Assembly: GCA_946220775.1 (NCBI GenBank)
Contig: CAMIFC010000024.1
Location: 1-30,856, forward strand
Source: an uncultured Corynebacterium sp.
GTDB taxonomy: Bacteria > Actinomycetota > Actinomycetes > Mycobacteriales > Mycobacteriaceae
Reading direction: 5' to 3'
DNA length: 30,856 nt
Made by a program: the position numbers and the translations under genes. The notes beneath the pieces were generated by a model. That model was not told the DNA's origin and ran no database searches. It worked only from the letters and a program-made list of their open reading frames with translations. Within the stretch, counting starts at the first letter, position 1. Every line of letters starts with the position of its first letter. This document shows, piece by piece, positions 1 through 7,454 of this stretch.

Positions 1-38
1 ACCGACGCGCCGCCCCAGGTCGCACCACAGCTACACCC

Positions 39-467
39 TCATCTGTGAAGAGCCACATAATCGCACCCTTCAAAGAACTCGTCGACCGTGTCCTCGCAAA
101 TCCCCTCGGGAAAAACGTCAATGTTGACATCGCGTGTTGTCTCGTATACTGCTTCTGCTACCGCCTCAGCTTTATTCCGGCCGATGTTCCCGACTGTCGC
201 AGCAAATTGCCGGTTAATGTTGGAAGCTTCAAACGTGTCCGGGTCAGCGATCTTCAGGTTCTGAACGCCCATGCGAACGAGCCTCTCCGCGGTGGCCCCA
301 CCGATGCCACCGGCTCCGGCGATGCCGACAGTGGCATCGCGTAGGCGCTGTTGTCTGGCCTGCTGCTCTGCCTCAGAGTTTCCAAGCCACCCAAGGTTGC
401 GTCGTACTCGCTCCCAATAAAACGAGTCGTCCGTGTTCTCTGCGCGGTATTTCGGTCGGTCCGCCAT
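39..467 (-). pseudogene. Truncated ThiF/E1-like adenylyltransferase (N-terminal part only)
   Basis: The 142-residue product carries the N-terminal half of a ThiF/MoeB/E1-type fold, which normally adenylates a C-terminal glycine of a ubiquitin-like or sulfur-carrier protein. Seen: a glycine-rich ATP-binding loop GAGGIGG at residues 51-57, then the acidic IADPD stretch and NINRQ at about 73-87, the usual Arg/Asn site of this family. The start ATG has a good GGAGG ribosome site 4 nt upstream. The reading frame stops after FFEGCDYVALHR, far short of the 230 or more residues usual for the family, and lacks the second half with the catalytic region. The sequence beyond the stop, in the first 38 bases of the window, does not continue the homology in an obvious way. 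I infer a gene cut by recombination; activity is unlikely. Confidence 0.7.
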
Positions 468-533
468 CGTGCCTCCATGATGCAGATCACAAGCTTTCGT
501 GGTTGCAGTCTTACACAGGGCGGGGCAGGGGAG

Positions 534-1292
534 TCAATGGCTGGGCCGGTGTTGTGCGAAAATCAGGTCCAGGGCCTCCTGCCCGCGGTCGGTCAGTTTT
601 TGTGAACGCGGGGTTTTTCCGGGGCGGATCCATTCCTGGTCTCGGAAGACGGTGTAGATCGCCGTGCCGAGGGGCCCGGCGAGGTGGTGGGCCTGTTCGG
701 TCCAATCAACGCAATACTTCAGTGAAGTGTCTTGGTTGCTTACTCGCTCCGGTATGTTCCAGGCGGTTAAAGCCTGGGTCCCGGCGGCAGTCAATCGGTA
801 GCTCACTGCCCCTCCGACACTGGAGAGGGTATCTCCCTGCTCGGGGTGGAACTTTCCGTCCCCGCCGGTGATCCAGCCAGCGCCCAGCATCGAGGCAAAA
901 AGGTCCACCCCCAGACGGCCGGCCAGATGCTTGTAACAGGTTCGTCCGGCACGTAAGTCCTGGGTTCTGCGGTGGGTGCGCAAGGAGGTGACTGCTTTGG
1001 TGGGGGCAATCTTGGCCAGACTTTCCAAGGCCTCGGCCACGTCGGCGCTTTTTAGCCGATAGAACCTCCAGCGCCCGGAAGGTTCTGCCTCGATGAGACC
1101 GTGGCGGCACAATGACCGAAGATGGGTACTGACGGTCGAGGCCGAAATACCGGCCTCGTCGGCCAGGCGTGAGGCTGGTAGTGCCCGGCCATCGGCCAGG
1201 GTCATGAGAATCTTCGCCCGGCTGGAGTCGCTGATGGCCTTGGCCACCGAGGCAATATCCGGATCCGATGAGGGTTGGCATGCATCGCTCAT
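534..1292 (-). CDS. ArsR-type winged-helix transcriptional regulator with C-terminal extension
   Basis: The 252-residue protein starts with an ArsR-like winged helix (about residues 15-100: AKAISDSSRAKILMTL, then the recognition helix SASTVSTHLRSL). It continues into a second winged-helix-like half containing TCYKHLAGRLGVDLF and CVDWTEQAHHLAGPLG, a layout known from actinobacterial ArsR regulators of about 220-250 residues. Such proteins repress a divergently transcribed transporter or enzyme gene. Here the neighbour is an MFS efflux pump read in the opposite direction, and a 22-bp palindrome lies between them. I chose the ATG at 1292 over the GTG three codons upstream. No classic metal-binding Cys pair of the CadC or SmtB kind is evident in the recognition helix, so the inducer could be an organic compound; that part is inference. 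Confidence 0.85.
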   Translation of the reverse strand: MSDACQPSSDPDIASVAKAISDSSRAKILMTLADGRALPASRLADEAGISASTVSTHLRSLCRHGLIEAEPSGRWRFYRLKSADVAEALESLAKIAPTKAVTSLRTHRRTQDLRAGRTCYKHLAGRLGVDLFASMLGAGWITGGDGKFHPEQGDTLSSVGGAVSYRLTAAGTQALTAWNIPERVSNQDTSLKYCVDWTEQAHHLAGPLGTAIYTVFRDQEWIRPGKTPRSQKLTDRGQEALDLIFAQHRPSH

Positions 1293-1314
1293 GCACAGCA
1301 CTCTACGGCTTTAA

Positions 1315-1336
1315 TGATTCGATACTCATCGAATCA
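1315..1336. promoter_or_regulatory. Palindromic operator between ArsR-type regulator and MFS gene
   Basis: Two perfect 9-base arms, TGATTCGAT and ATCGAATCA, are separated by ACTC. The palindrome lies 22 bases upstream of the MFS start codon and 22 bases upstream of the regulator start, so one bound dimer could control both divergent genes. The size and position fit ArsR-family operators; the assignment to this regulator is inference. Confidence 0.7.
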
Positions 1337-1357
1337 ACACACAATTACCATGGAACC

Positions 1358-2764
1358 ATGAACGATTCAGCATCTGCTTCTGACCAGCAGCGCATCCAGC
1401 AGACCTCGGTGCCGAAGACGCGTGTTCTCGCCCTGTGTATGGGGTATTTCCTGGTCCTGTTGGACGTCACCATCGTCAACGTGGCCTTGCCGGCTATGCA
1501 TTCCGATTTAGAGGTTTCAGGGCCGGCTTTGGCCTGGGTGGTTGACGGGTACGCGGTGCCACTGGCTGCCTTGCTGCTGGCCGCGGGGGCTGTCGGGGAC
1601 CGGATGGGCCACCGAAAGATTGTCGTGATCGGTTTTGCCGGCTTTGGGATCGGGTCTGTGCTGTGTGCGCTGGCCCCAGGATCCGGATTTCTGATCGCCG
1701 CCCGGGCGATACAAGGTGTGGGAGCCGCTTTGTGTTTGCCGGGGACCTTGGCGATGCTCACGGAACTAGCCCCTGATGAACAGTCACGTTCTCGTCTGGT
1801 CGGAGCCTGGGCTGCCATCGGTGGTGCTGCCCTCCCAGCTGGGCCTCTGCTGGGAGGAGCCGCTGTCTCTCTGTTCGGATGGCGGTCGATCTTTTGGCTG
1901 AACGTGCCGCTGATCGCAGTAGCAGTCTGTGTGCTGATACGCCCGGACCGGACCGATCGTACTTCTCGGGATAAGCAGGCCTCGGTGGACTGGGCTGGTG
2001 CGGCTTTGCTGACTGTCGCGGTCGCGGCCGGTGTCTCGGCTATTTCCGAGATAGAACATGCACCTGCAATAGCTGCAAGTGCGGCAGCTGGGTGCTTGAT
2101 CTTCGGGGTCGGGTTTGTCGTGTGGGAACGGTACACCTCCCATCGGTTGCTCCAGGTTGAGCCGTCTCAGCGCAGGCCTTTGGCGGTTGCCGCCATCGTG
2201 GCTGGGGTGATGAACCTCTGTGCGCAGGGGAGTTTGTTCGTTTTGACACAGGTGGTCCAGACCGTACATGGACAGAGCCCGATCATGGCTGGGGCCATCA
2301 TGCTGCCGGCCTTCTTGCCGTTGCCTCTGTTAGGTTCTCCGGCGGGGAGGCTGGTTTCAAAAATCGGCCCCTGGTCCACATCGGCAATTGGGCTGGCGAT
2401 CGGTGCTATCGGCTTCGTGGTGACCGGGTATGCGGTGACTGGCGGGATCGGGCTCATGCTTCTGCTGGGGCTGTTGCTGTGGGGCATCGGCCTGGGGGTA
2501 CTAACACCGGGGGTGGTCAGTGCTGCGATGCAGGCAACTCCTGATGCTCCGGGTGCGGCTTCCGGGGCGAGCAATACGGCTCGACAACTGGGAGGTGCGA
2601 TCGGGGTCGCGGCGTTCGCCGCGGCGGCTGGTTCAGTCGGGTCTAGTTCTTTCTTGCCGCAGACACAGTGGACCTTGTTCGCTGCTGGCGCTGCCTTCTT
2701 GGTCGCGGTCGCAGTTGCCATCTGGCGAAGCCGGATAGATCAGGACACACCGGAGCCGAGCTGA
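1358..2764 (+). CDS. MFS drug:H+ antiporter of the 14-helix DHA2 (EmrB/QacA) type
   Basis: The 468-residue membrane protein is a proton-driven exporter of small molecules in the cytoplasmic membrane. Seen: motif LDVTIVNVALP in helix 1 (typical of the 14-helix DHA2 branch), GDRMGHRKIV between helices 2 and 3 (motif A), RAIQGVGAALCLPG, and the motif C-like GAWAAIGGAALPAGPLLGG in helix 5. Hydrophobic segments continue to IWRSRI at the end. I chose the ATG at 1358; an in-frame upstream start at 1268 would run through the operator and the regulator start region. Pairing with the divergent ArsR-type regulator suggests substrate-inducible efflux. The substrate cannot be told from the sequence. Confidence 0.9.
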   Translation: MNDSASASDQQRIQQTSVPKTRVLALCMGYFLVLLDVTIVNVALPAMHSDLEVSGPALAWVVDGYAVPLAALLLAAGAVGDRMGHRKIVVIGFAGFGIGSVLCALAPGSGFLIAARAIQGVGAALCLPGTLAMLTELAPDEQSRSRLVGAWAAIGGAALPAGPLLGGAAVSLFGWRSIFWLNVPLIAVAVCVLIRPDRTDRTSRDKQASVDWAGAALLTVAVAAGVSAISEIEHAPAIAASAAAGCLIFGVGFVVWERYTSHRLLQVEPSQRRPLAVAAIVAGVMNLCAQGSLFVLTQVVQTVHGQSPIMAGAIMLPAFLPLPLLGSPAGRLVSKIGPWSTSAIGLAIGAIGFVVTGYAVTGGIGLMLLLGLLLWGIGLGVLTPGVVSAAMQATPDAPGAASGASNTARQLGGAIGVAAFAAAAGSVGSSSFLPQTQWTLFAAGAAFLVAVAVAIWRSRIDQDTPEPS

Positions 2765-2781
2765 GACGTGCACCGTTTGAG

Positions 2782-3338
2782 GGTAATGAGGTAGACGCCT
2801 AGGACTGAGGCCAGGGCTGTCCGCCAGGCGGCATAGCGGTGTTCTCACATCACTGCTTGTAACTGGGTGTAGTCCAGTACCAGTTCGTCGAACCCGGGGA
2901 AGGGGATCGGTGCAGCATCGGCGATTTCGAGAACAGTATAGTTTGCAGCGGTGGTGGCCTTGACCTGCCAGGCTCGCGGCGATCTCCACCCGATGACGAG
3001 TCGGTTGTTCAGATCAGCCATTACATCCGATGCTGTCAGGGCGAAAACACGTCGATCCCCATCGCTGGAAATGACACCGTGATTCTCCACGACTGACCAG
3101 AGTCGTGCCCGATTGCCGCCATCTGAGATGAAAACGGCCCAGTATCGCGGCGGGTCGGCCGGGAAACCACGGGGATTCAGGGTTGGTTCGCTGTGTCCCC
3201 CATAATCTGTTCGTACGTGGAATCTGGGCTGAGACCAGGTGTTCCATCCGGATGTTCTTTGATGAACACGTGCCGGATCGCTAACGCCTCGGCTGGGTCG
3301 ATGCCGGCGTTGCTGAGGATCGTTTCGAAGGTGAGCAC
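2782..3338 (-). pseudogene. Decayed GIY-YIG nuclease-family gene (frameshift, in-frame stop, 3' truncation)
   Basis: Three pieces line up as one ancestral protein. The start is a GTG at 3338 with GGAAGTGAG upstream, giving MLTFETILSNAGIDPAEA and a sequence like the N-terminus of actinobacterial GIY-YIG proteins (AGIDPxxxLxxRH). This frame stops at about 3178. At 3197-3201 a run of five C (G on the coding strand) is one base short; adding one base joins it to the frame with PRYWAVFISDGG, GWRSPRAWQV and PFPGFDELVLDY. That frame ends in TGA at 2845-2847, yet the same frame goes on with AAWRTALASVLGVYLIT, the start of the GIY motif, before homology ends near 2782 next to the MFS gene. So the nuclease domain itself is missing. 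The frameshift could be a sequencing error, but the stop and truncation make decay the simpler view. Confidence 0.65.
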
Positions 3339-3515
3339 GATGTCTATATCTCACTTCCAGGATCTGGAGGATGCTTTCTGACCATAAGCATATTGCCGCC
3401 GCAGATGTAGACACGGCCAAGCCTTCATGCCTTCCATTAGCGCATAGAGAGTCTAAGAAGCGTCTCGTGGGCCTACGAGTACGACCATCATGTTGGGAAT
3501 ATTGGGGTGTTCATC

Positions 3516-3545
3516 GATGACCGTTTATAAGACATCCCAAGACGC
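3516..3545 (+). repeat. Dispersed repeat, upstream copy; possible resolvase target site
   Basis: The 20 bases GACCGTTTATAAGACATCCC at 3519-3538 recur exactly at 29136-29155, and the match continues with one mismatch through AGACGC. This copy lies 85-115 bases upstream of a serine resolvase start. The AT-rich centre TTTATAAGACA resembles crossover sites of Tn3-type resolvases, so a res function is plausible but unproven. Confidence 0.55.
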
Positions 3546-3629
3546 AACGCGCCGACGAGGCGGATTATGTATCGCAAACCGTGTCCGCAATCTATGTATC
3601 ATCAGCCACGTTTACGGTACATTGTGGGC

Positions 3630-4196
3630 ATGGTGATGATTGGTTACGCGAGGGTCTCGACTCGAGACCAGAATCCGGAGGGGCAAACAGATGCCCTGAA
3701 CGCGGCCGGGTGCCAGAAGCTTTTCGTTGATCATGCCTCGGGCACTCTGGCGAAACGGCCTGCTCTGGACAGGGCGTTGGAGTACTTGCGGGAGGGTGAC
3801 ACTTTGGTGGTCACCAAGCTGGATCGGTTGGGTCGTTCGGTGGGCAACCTCAAACAAGTGGCCGACCGGTTGCAGGATCAAGGTGTTGGGTTGGTTGCCC
3901 TGTCCCAGGGGATCGATACCACCACGGCTGGTGGTCGGTTGTTCTTTCATATGCTGGCTGCGATTGCCGAGTTCGAGCATGATCTGATTGTTGAACGAAC
4001 TCGTGATGGGTTGGCTGCTGCTCGAGCCAGGGGCCGGAAGGGTGGGCCGAAGTTCAAAATGACCCCGACCAAGGTGAAGCAGGCTCGTGCCATGTACGAC
4101 GAGGGCAAGTACACGGTTCAACAGATCGCTGAGACTTTCGGGGTTTCTCGGCCGACGATCTATCGCCACCTCGAACAAGATCCCGATCGTAGTTGA
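3630..4196 (+). CDS. Serine recombinase (resolvase/invertase family)
   Basis: The 188-residue protein is a complete small serine recombinase, which cuts and rejoins DNA at short paired sites through a covalent phosphoserine. Seen: N-terminal MIGYARVSTRDQ with the catalytic Ser in ARVS, TKLDRLGRSVGNL (the conserved Arg pair), AEFEHDLIVERTRDGLAAARARG at the E-helix and hinge, and a C-terminal helix-turn-helix (VQQIAETFGVSRPTIYRHL). I start at ATG 3630 instead of a 21-codon upstream extension of poor quality; ATG 3636 is also possible. It is flanked by repeat copies found again near 29.1 kb, suggesting it travels as a small cassette. Its partner sites are most likely in the upstream 3516-3629 region. 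Confidence 0.9.
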   Translation: MVMIGYARVSTRDQNPEGQTDALNAAGCQKLFVDHASGTLAKRPALDRALEYLREGDTLVVTKLDRLGRSVGNLKQVADRLQDQGVGLVALSQGIDTTTAGGRLFFHMLAAIAEFEHDLIVERTRDGLAAARARGRKGGPKFKMTPTKVKQARAMYDEGKYTVQQIAETFGVSRPTIYRHLEQDPDRS

Positions 4197-4202
4197 GAGC
4201 TT

Positions 4203-4270
4203 ATCGTGAGATGACTGACCGGGCCTCTGGATGGGGTCATGCTGCAGGAGTGAATCGTGCAGGATCGACC
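4203..4270 (+). repeat. Dispersed repeat downstream of resolvase (copy A)
   Basis: This stretch begins ATCGTGAGATG and ends GTGCAGGATCGACC. It aligns by eye with 29071-29139 at roughly four bases in five. Pieces of it also occur in swapped order at 16525-16571. It directly follows the resolvase stop. The rest of the gap to 4485 contains an open stretch ending in TGA at 4483-4485 with no recognisable product; I do not call it a gene. Confidence 0.55.
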
Positions 4271-4485
4271 ATATGAGCCACTGCTGTAAAGAGCTAGAGC
4301 GACTCACTCAGGTGTGACTGTTGCAGGTATGTGGCGGCATTCTTGCTGAGATACGTGGCGGCAAGGGCCGTCCATCCAGGAACGACACTGTCCGCAAGCT
4401 GGGGCCAGCAACGATCGCCAGGACGTCGGCATCGACAATGGCCGGAGATCTCTTTGTGGTGGAGGCTGCCGATCAGGAAGCGTGA

Positions 4486-5085
4486 TTAGAAACCGAAGGC
4501 CCCGCCGCTGATCAGGATGAAGAAACCCAGGCCGATCAGCACGATGGGGAACAGGATGTGTTCCCAGCGCTCCAGGACCTCGGCGATCGGTCGGCGGGTG
4601 GCGACGAACTTGGCCAGGCCCACCAGCACCGCGACCAGGGCCAGGAACACGATGCAGTAGGCAGCCACAGCCCCCGGGCCGACGCTGAGGAAGGCCGGGG
4701 CGTAGACGCCGATGTTGTCCCCGCCGTTGGCGAAGGTCACCCCGGCCACGGTCCAGACGGCGACATTCTTGCCCTCGATCTTGGCGTCGTCATCATCGTC
4801 TTCGCCTCTGCGCCACCCCTGCCAGGCCGCCCACACTCCCAGGCCCAGCGGGATGAGCCCGAAGTAGGGGATGACCCCCGGGGGCAAGAACGCGCCCGCG
4901 CCTAAGGACACGAGCACTGCCGCACCCAGGATGCCGGCGAAGCCGAGGTACTGGCCGACCAGGATTCGGACGGTGGTCCCACGCTGGCCCGCACCACGGC
5001 CGAAGAACAGGGATAGCACGATGATGTCGTCGATGTTGGTAACCAGGAACAGACCGATCGCCTGGAGGGTTGAGGACAGGATCAC
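4486..5085 (-). CDS. cadD: CadD-family cadmium resistance transporter
   Basis: The 199-residue integral membrane protein belongs to the CadD family, which exports or sequesters Cd2+ at the cytoplasmic membrane. Seen: first helix ending in VTNIDDIIVLSLFF (residues about 15-28, the family hallmark), about six hydrophobic segments, a charged cytoplasmic loop GEDDDDDAKIEGKN in the middle, and a second conserved stretch FANGGDNIGVYAP. I chose the GTG at 5085, which overlaps the stop of the upstream regulator by four bases (GTGA), so the two genes are translationally coupled. An upstream in-frame start would lie inside the regulator gene. Length and hydropathy fit the family of about 200 residues. 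Confidence 0.9.
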   Translation of the reverse strand: MILSSTLQAIGLFLVTNIDDIIVLSLFFGRGAGQRGTTVRILVGQYLGFAGILGAAVLVSLGAGAFLPPGVIPYFGLIPLGLGVWAAWQGWRRGEDDDDDAKIEGKNVAVWTVAGVTFANGGDNIGVYAPAFLSVGPGAVAAYCIVFLALVAVLVGLAKFVATRRPIAEVLERWEHILFPIVLIGLGFFILISGGAFGF

Positions 5086-5441
5086 GCGCCCACCCCCTTC
5101 TCGCAGCAGCCGGGCACGGAGCAGGCCGGGTCCAGGCACGGGGCACTCTCATCCACCGCGAGGGTGACCTCGACCAGAGCAGTCAGCGCCCGCGCCAGGT
5201 GTGCATCGGCGATCTCGTACCGGGTCTGGCGGCCCTCGGCCACGGCGACCGCGATCCCGCAGTCCCGCAAGCACGCCAGGTGGTTCGACACGTTCGACCG
5301 GGTCAACCCCAAGTCCCGCGCCAGTTCGGCCGGGTAGGCCGGCCGTTCCAGCAAGGTCATCAGGATCCGCGACCGGGTGGGGTCGGCCATCGCCCGGCCC
5401 AACCGGTTCATCACGTCAACACGAGAAACAATAGTCAGCAT
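5082..5441 (-). CDS. cmtR: CmtR-type Cd(II)/Pb(II)-sensing ArsR repressor
   Basis: The 119-residue protein closely resembles mycobacterial CmtR. It is a small winged-helix repressor that leaves DNA when it binds Cd(II) or Pb(II). Seen: LGRAMADPTRSRILMTLLERPAYPAEL, the recognition helix LTRSNVSNHLACLRDCG, and EGRQTRYEIADAHLARAL. The three metal-binding cysteines known for CmtR (C57, C61 and C102) fall at exactly these positions here, in LACLRDC and APCLDP. Further cysteines near the C-terminus (C107, C112, C113) may add binding capacity. The gene precedes cadD in one transcript and probably represses itself and cadD from the tandem repeat just upstream. Confidence 0.93.
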   Translation of the reverse strand: MLTIVSRVDVMNRLGRAMADPTRSRILMTLLERPAYPAELARDLGLTRSNVSNHLACLRDCGIAVAVAEGRQTRYEIADAHLARALTALVEVTLAVDESAPCLDPACSVPGCCEKGVGA

Positions 5442-5444
5442 TCA

Positions 5445-5476
5445 CTGAACTATACAGTATGAGCTGAACTTACAGT
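5445..5476. promoter_or_regulatory. Tandem-repeat operator/promoter of cmtR-cadD
   Basis: On the minus strand the motif ACTGTAAGTTCAG is followed after 5 bases by ACTGTATAGTTCAG, four bases upstream of the cmtR start codon. TATAGT in the proximal copy could act as the -10 box. Direct repeats placed over the promoter fit a repressor binding site. The CmtR assignment is inference. Confidence 0.6.
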
Positions 5477-5598
5477 GTCGCCTCGTAAAGCTATAGGGTT
5501 GATTAGACATTCAGCGCGCGGTTGGCCTCAGGTTCATTCCCTGCGTGAATGGGCACCCGGAAGTGTCTCGCTAAGTCGTCTCGACCACCACCGAGGGG

Positions 5599-5937
5599 GT
5601 GGTGATTGGGTATGCCTTGCTCACGCGTTGCCATATAGGCCAGGAACCCGCATTATGTCTGGCGCCCTGTGCCGTCGTGCCGGAATATCAACGATCCGGC
5701 GCCGGAACGGCCGTGATTCGTGGTGCCTTGGAAGCTGCTCGGGCCCAAGGGGAGGATACCGTTGTTGTCCTGGGCCACCCTGATTATTATCCACGGTTCG
5801 GGTTCGAATCGGCCTCGGTCTATGGCATCAGGCTCAGTATCGAAGTACCTGAAGGGGCTTTGATGGTGCTGTCACTAGATCCTGGCCGAGTCCCGCCGGA
5901 CGGCACGGTGCACTATGCTCAGCCCTTCGGAATCTAG
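5599..5937 (+). pseudogene. N-terminally truncated GNAT acetyltransferase (YhbS/COG3153-like)
   Basis: The 112-residue frame holds the C-terminal two thirds of a GNAT fold, which transfers acetyl from acetyl-CoA to an amine. Seen: the start GVVIGYALLTRCHIG, AVVPEYQRSGAGTAVIRGALEAAR with the acetyl-CoA pyrophosphate loop QRSGAG, and the YhbS-type motif VVVLGHPDYYPRFGFE. Full family members have about 165 residues, so about 55 N-terminal residues with the first helices are missing. Upstream in the same frame are traces such as FIP and TTTEG but also a TAA at 5572-5574. Translation could still start at GTG 5599 or 5602 behind GAGGGG. I take it as a fragment, probably inactive. Confidence 0.65.
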
Positions 5938-5959
5938 CCCGCTTCTAACGGGTTCTTGG

Positions 5960-5984
5960 TCCTGCACCAGGTCCTGGTGCAGGA
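5960..5984. terminator. Near-perfect hairpin after acetyltransferase remnant
   Basis: Two 12-base arms, TCCTGCACCAGG and CCTGGTGCAGGA, flank a single T. There is no T-run on either side, so it is terminator-like in stem only; it could instead be a protein-binding palindrome. The rest of 5938-6217 shows no gene. Confidence 0.4.
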
Positions 5985-6217
5985 TGGACCGAAGGCGCCA
6001 TCGTCCGCCGGAAATTTGCTGCTACTCACGGAATTCGTGACCGGAGCAATCAGCACGAGTGCTCGGCGGACGGCTTTGCCCACGGGATGCGAACCTCCGT
6101 GGAGTCAAAGCTCAATTGTTAGTAAGCATATGGGCGTATCGGTTGTCAGCCTGAACCAACACAAAGACCCTGAAGCCGATTGCTTTCAGCTATCGGGGGG
6201 GCGCTTCCTCATGTTTC

Positions 6218-6598
6218 CTAGGACTCGTCGTAGTCCTCCCGGGATCGGATAATCTCCTCCGCGCTGCCCTCTGCCCAACGGCGCAAGGCATCAATGGGAC
6301 CCGCCAGACTTTTCCCGAGCTCGGTCAGCTCGTAGTCGACCCGTGGTGGCACGGTCCCGCTCGTACGGCGTGTCATGAGCCCGTCCCGCTCCATCGATCG
6401 AAGGGTCTGCGTCAGCACTTTGGGAGTCACTCCTCCGATGTTGTCTCGCAATTGGCTGAAGCGCATCGGCCCTGCCTCCAAGCTGGTGACGATCAGCGGC
6501 GTCCAGCGGTCGGTGACGTGACGGAGGACCGTCCGTGAAGGACAGTGCGGATCCATGATGTCGAATGCCTGATTCGGGGACGTAGAATTCCCAGCCAC
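6218..6598 (-). CDS. HxlR-family transcriptional regulator
   Basis: The 126-residue protein is a MarR-like winged helix of the HxlR family, usually a repressor or activator of a divergent oxidoreductase gene. Seen: CPSRTVLRHVTDRWTPLIVTSL with the family's N-terminal Cys (C19), RFSQLRDNIGGVTPKVLTQTLRSMERDGLMTRR as the DNA-reading helices and wing, and YELTELGKSLAGPIDAL. In related regulators (QorR, HypR) the N-terminal Cys senses electrophiles or oxidants. I chose GTG 6598 because AAGGA lies 4 nt upstream; ATG 6556 is an alternative, and a longer upstream frame would run into the divergent gene. It most likely controls the NAD(P)-binding reductase divergent from it. Confidence 0.85.
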   Translation of the reverse strand: MAGNSTSPNQAFDIMDPHCPSRTVLRHVTDRWTPLIVTSLEAGPMRFSQLRDNIGGVTPKVLTQTLRSMERDGLMTRRTSGTVPPRVDYELTELGKSLAGPIDALRRWAEGSAEEIIRSREDYDES

Positions 6599-6625
6599 AA
6601 TTTCCTTCTTTAGTTTCCTTGAGGT

Positions 6626-6654
6626 ACTCAGTATCCAAAAGATATCCTCTGAGT
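6626..6654. promoter_or_regulatory. Inverted repeat between HxlR gene and reductase gene
   Basis: ACTCAG-TATC and GATA-TCCT-CTGAGT form a broken palindrome (arms ACTCAG/CTGAGT and TATC/GATA) in the shared upstream region, 28 bases before the HxlR start and 50 bases before the reductase start. A regulator operator is the likely role. Confidence 0.55.
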
Positions 6655-6703
6655 AAACAACCGGCAAGCACAGCCGGTGCGCCTCCCAGTAAAGGAAGAA
6701 TTC

Positions 6704-7309
6704 ATGAAGATCGCAGTCATCGGTGCCACAGGCATGGTCGGAAGCCGCACAGTAGCTGAAGCCGTACGTCGGGAACACACCGTGGACGCCTATTCACGCA
6801 GCGGCAAGGAGGTCGAGGGCGCCGAGTCGGCCCATGCTCTGGACCTCGCGGACACCGCCTCGGTCGCCGAGGTCATTTCCGGGCACGACTACACCGTCAT
6901 CACCACGGTCAGCGGCCGTACCGGCGATTACGCCGAGGACATCAGGAACCATCGGGACCTCGTGGCTGCGCAGCCGGAGGGCAAGTTCCTGGTGGTCGGC
7001 GGAGCCGGGGCTCTCTACGCCGAGGAGAACACCATGCTCAAGGACACGGAGGGGTTCCCTGAGCAGTTCAAGACGGAGGCGGATGCGTTTGCTGAGGTCT
7101 ACAAGGATTACATGTCCTCGCACGATGTGGACTGGACAATGTTGGCTCCAGCGCCGATGATCGCGCCCGGGGACCGAACCGGCACCTACAAGACCGAATT
7201 GGACCGGCCCGCGGGTGATTCGGTTTCCGCCGAGGACTTCGCGGTCGCGCTCATCGACGAAGCCGAGTCCCAGTCTCACCAGGGGATGCGCTTCACTGTG
7301 GCGAACTAA
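6704..7309 (+). CDS. NmrA/YwnB-like NAD(P)-binding reductase
   Basis: The 201-residue protein is an atypical short-chain dehydrogenase of the NAD(P)H-binding (NmrA-like) type, acting in the cytoplasm. Seen: N-terminal MKIAVIGATGMVGSRTV with the dinucleotide loop GATGMVG at residues 7-13, DLADTASVAEVISGHDYTV, the strand FLVVGGAGALY, and VDWTMLAPAPMIAPGDRTG, a conserved family segment. AAGGAAGA lies just upstream of ATG 6704, so I prefer it to a start nine codons earlier. The substrate is unknown. Linkage with a divergent HxlR regulator is a recurrent arrangement for quinone or aldehyde detoxification genes. Confidence 0.85.
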   Translation: MKIAVIGATGMVGSRTVAEAVRREHTVDAYSRSGKEVEGAESAHALDLADTASVAEVISGHDYTVITTVSGRTGDYAEDIRNHRDLVAAQPEGKFLVVGGAGALYAEENTMLKDTEGFPEQFKTEADAFAEVYKDYMSSHDVDWTMLAPAPMIAPGDRTGTYKTELDRPAGDSVSAEDFAVALIDEAESQSHQGMRFTVAN

Positions 7310-7397
7310 CGCGACCAGAGGTCTTACCGACGAGATCCCGTGAGGGCTCTCAGGGGGTGCAGGATCCACCGATCATGCACCAATGGCCTTGTGCGTG

Positions 7398-7442
7398 AGT
7401 GTCCCCTGATGGGACACTTGTTCGTGTTTCATCACGGGACAC
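7398..7442. promoter_or_regulatory. Two tandem GTGTCCC-N5-GGGACAC palindromes
   Basis: A palindrome at 7399-7417 (GTGTCCC, CTGAT, GGGACAC) is followed six bases later by a second, less perfect one at 7424-7442 (GTGTTTC, ATCAC, GGGACAC), ending 12 bases before an ATG. The same pattern occurs at 26706-26724. Position suggests an operator of the HTH protein that follows, or a recombinase site. Confidence 0.6.
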
Positions 7443-7454
7443 AGAGAGGGGAAG

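Noticed and set aside
4316..4485. Possible C-terminal fragment of a protein in the frame ending at 4485
   Set aside because: The frame is short, starts after a TGA without ribosome site and has no recognisable motif.
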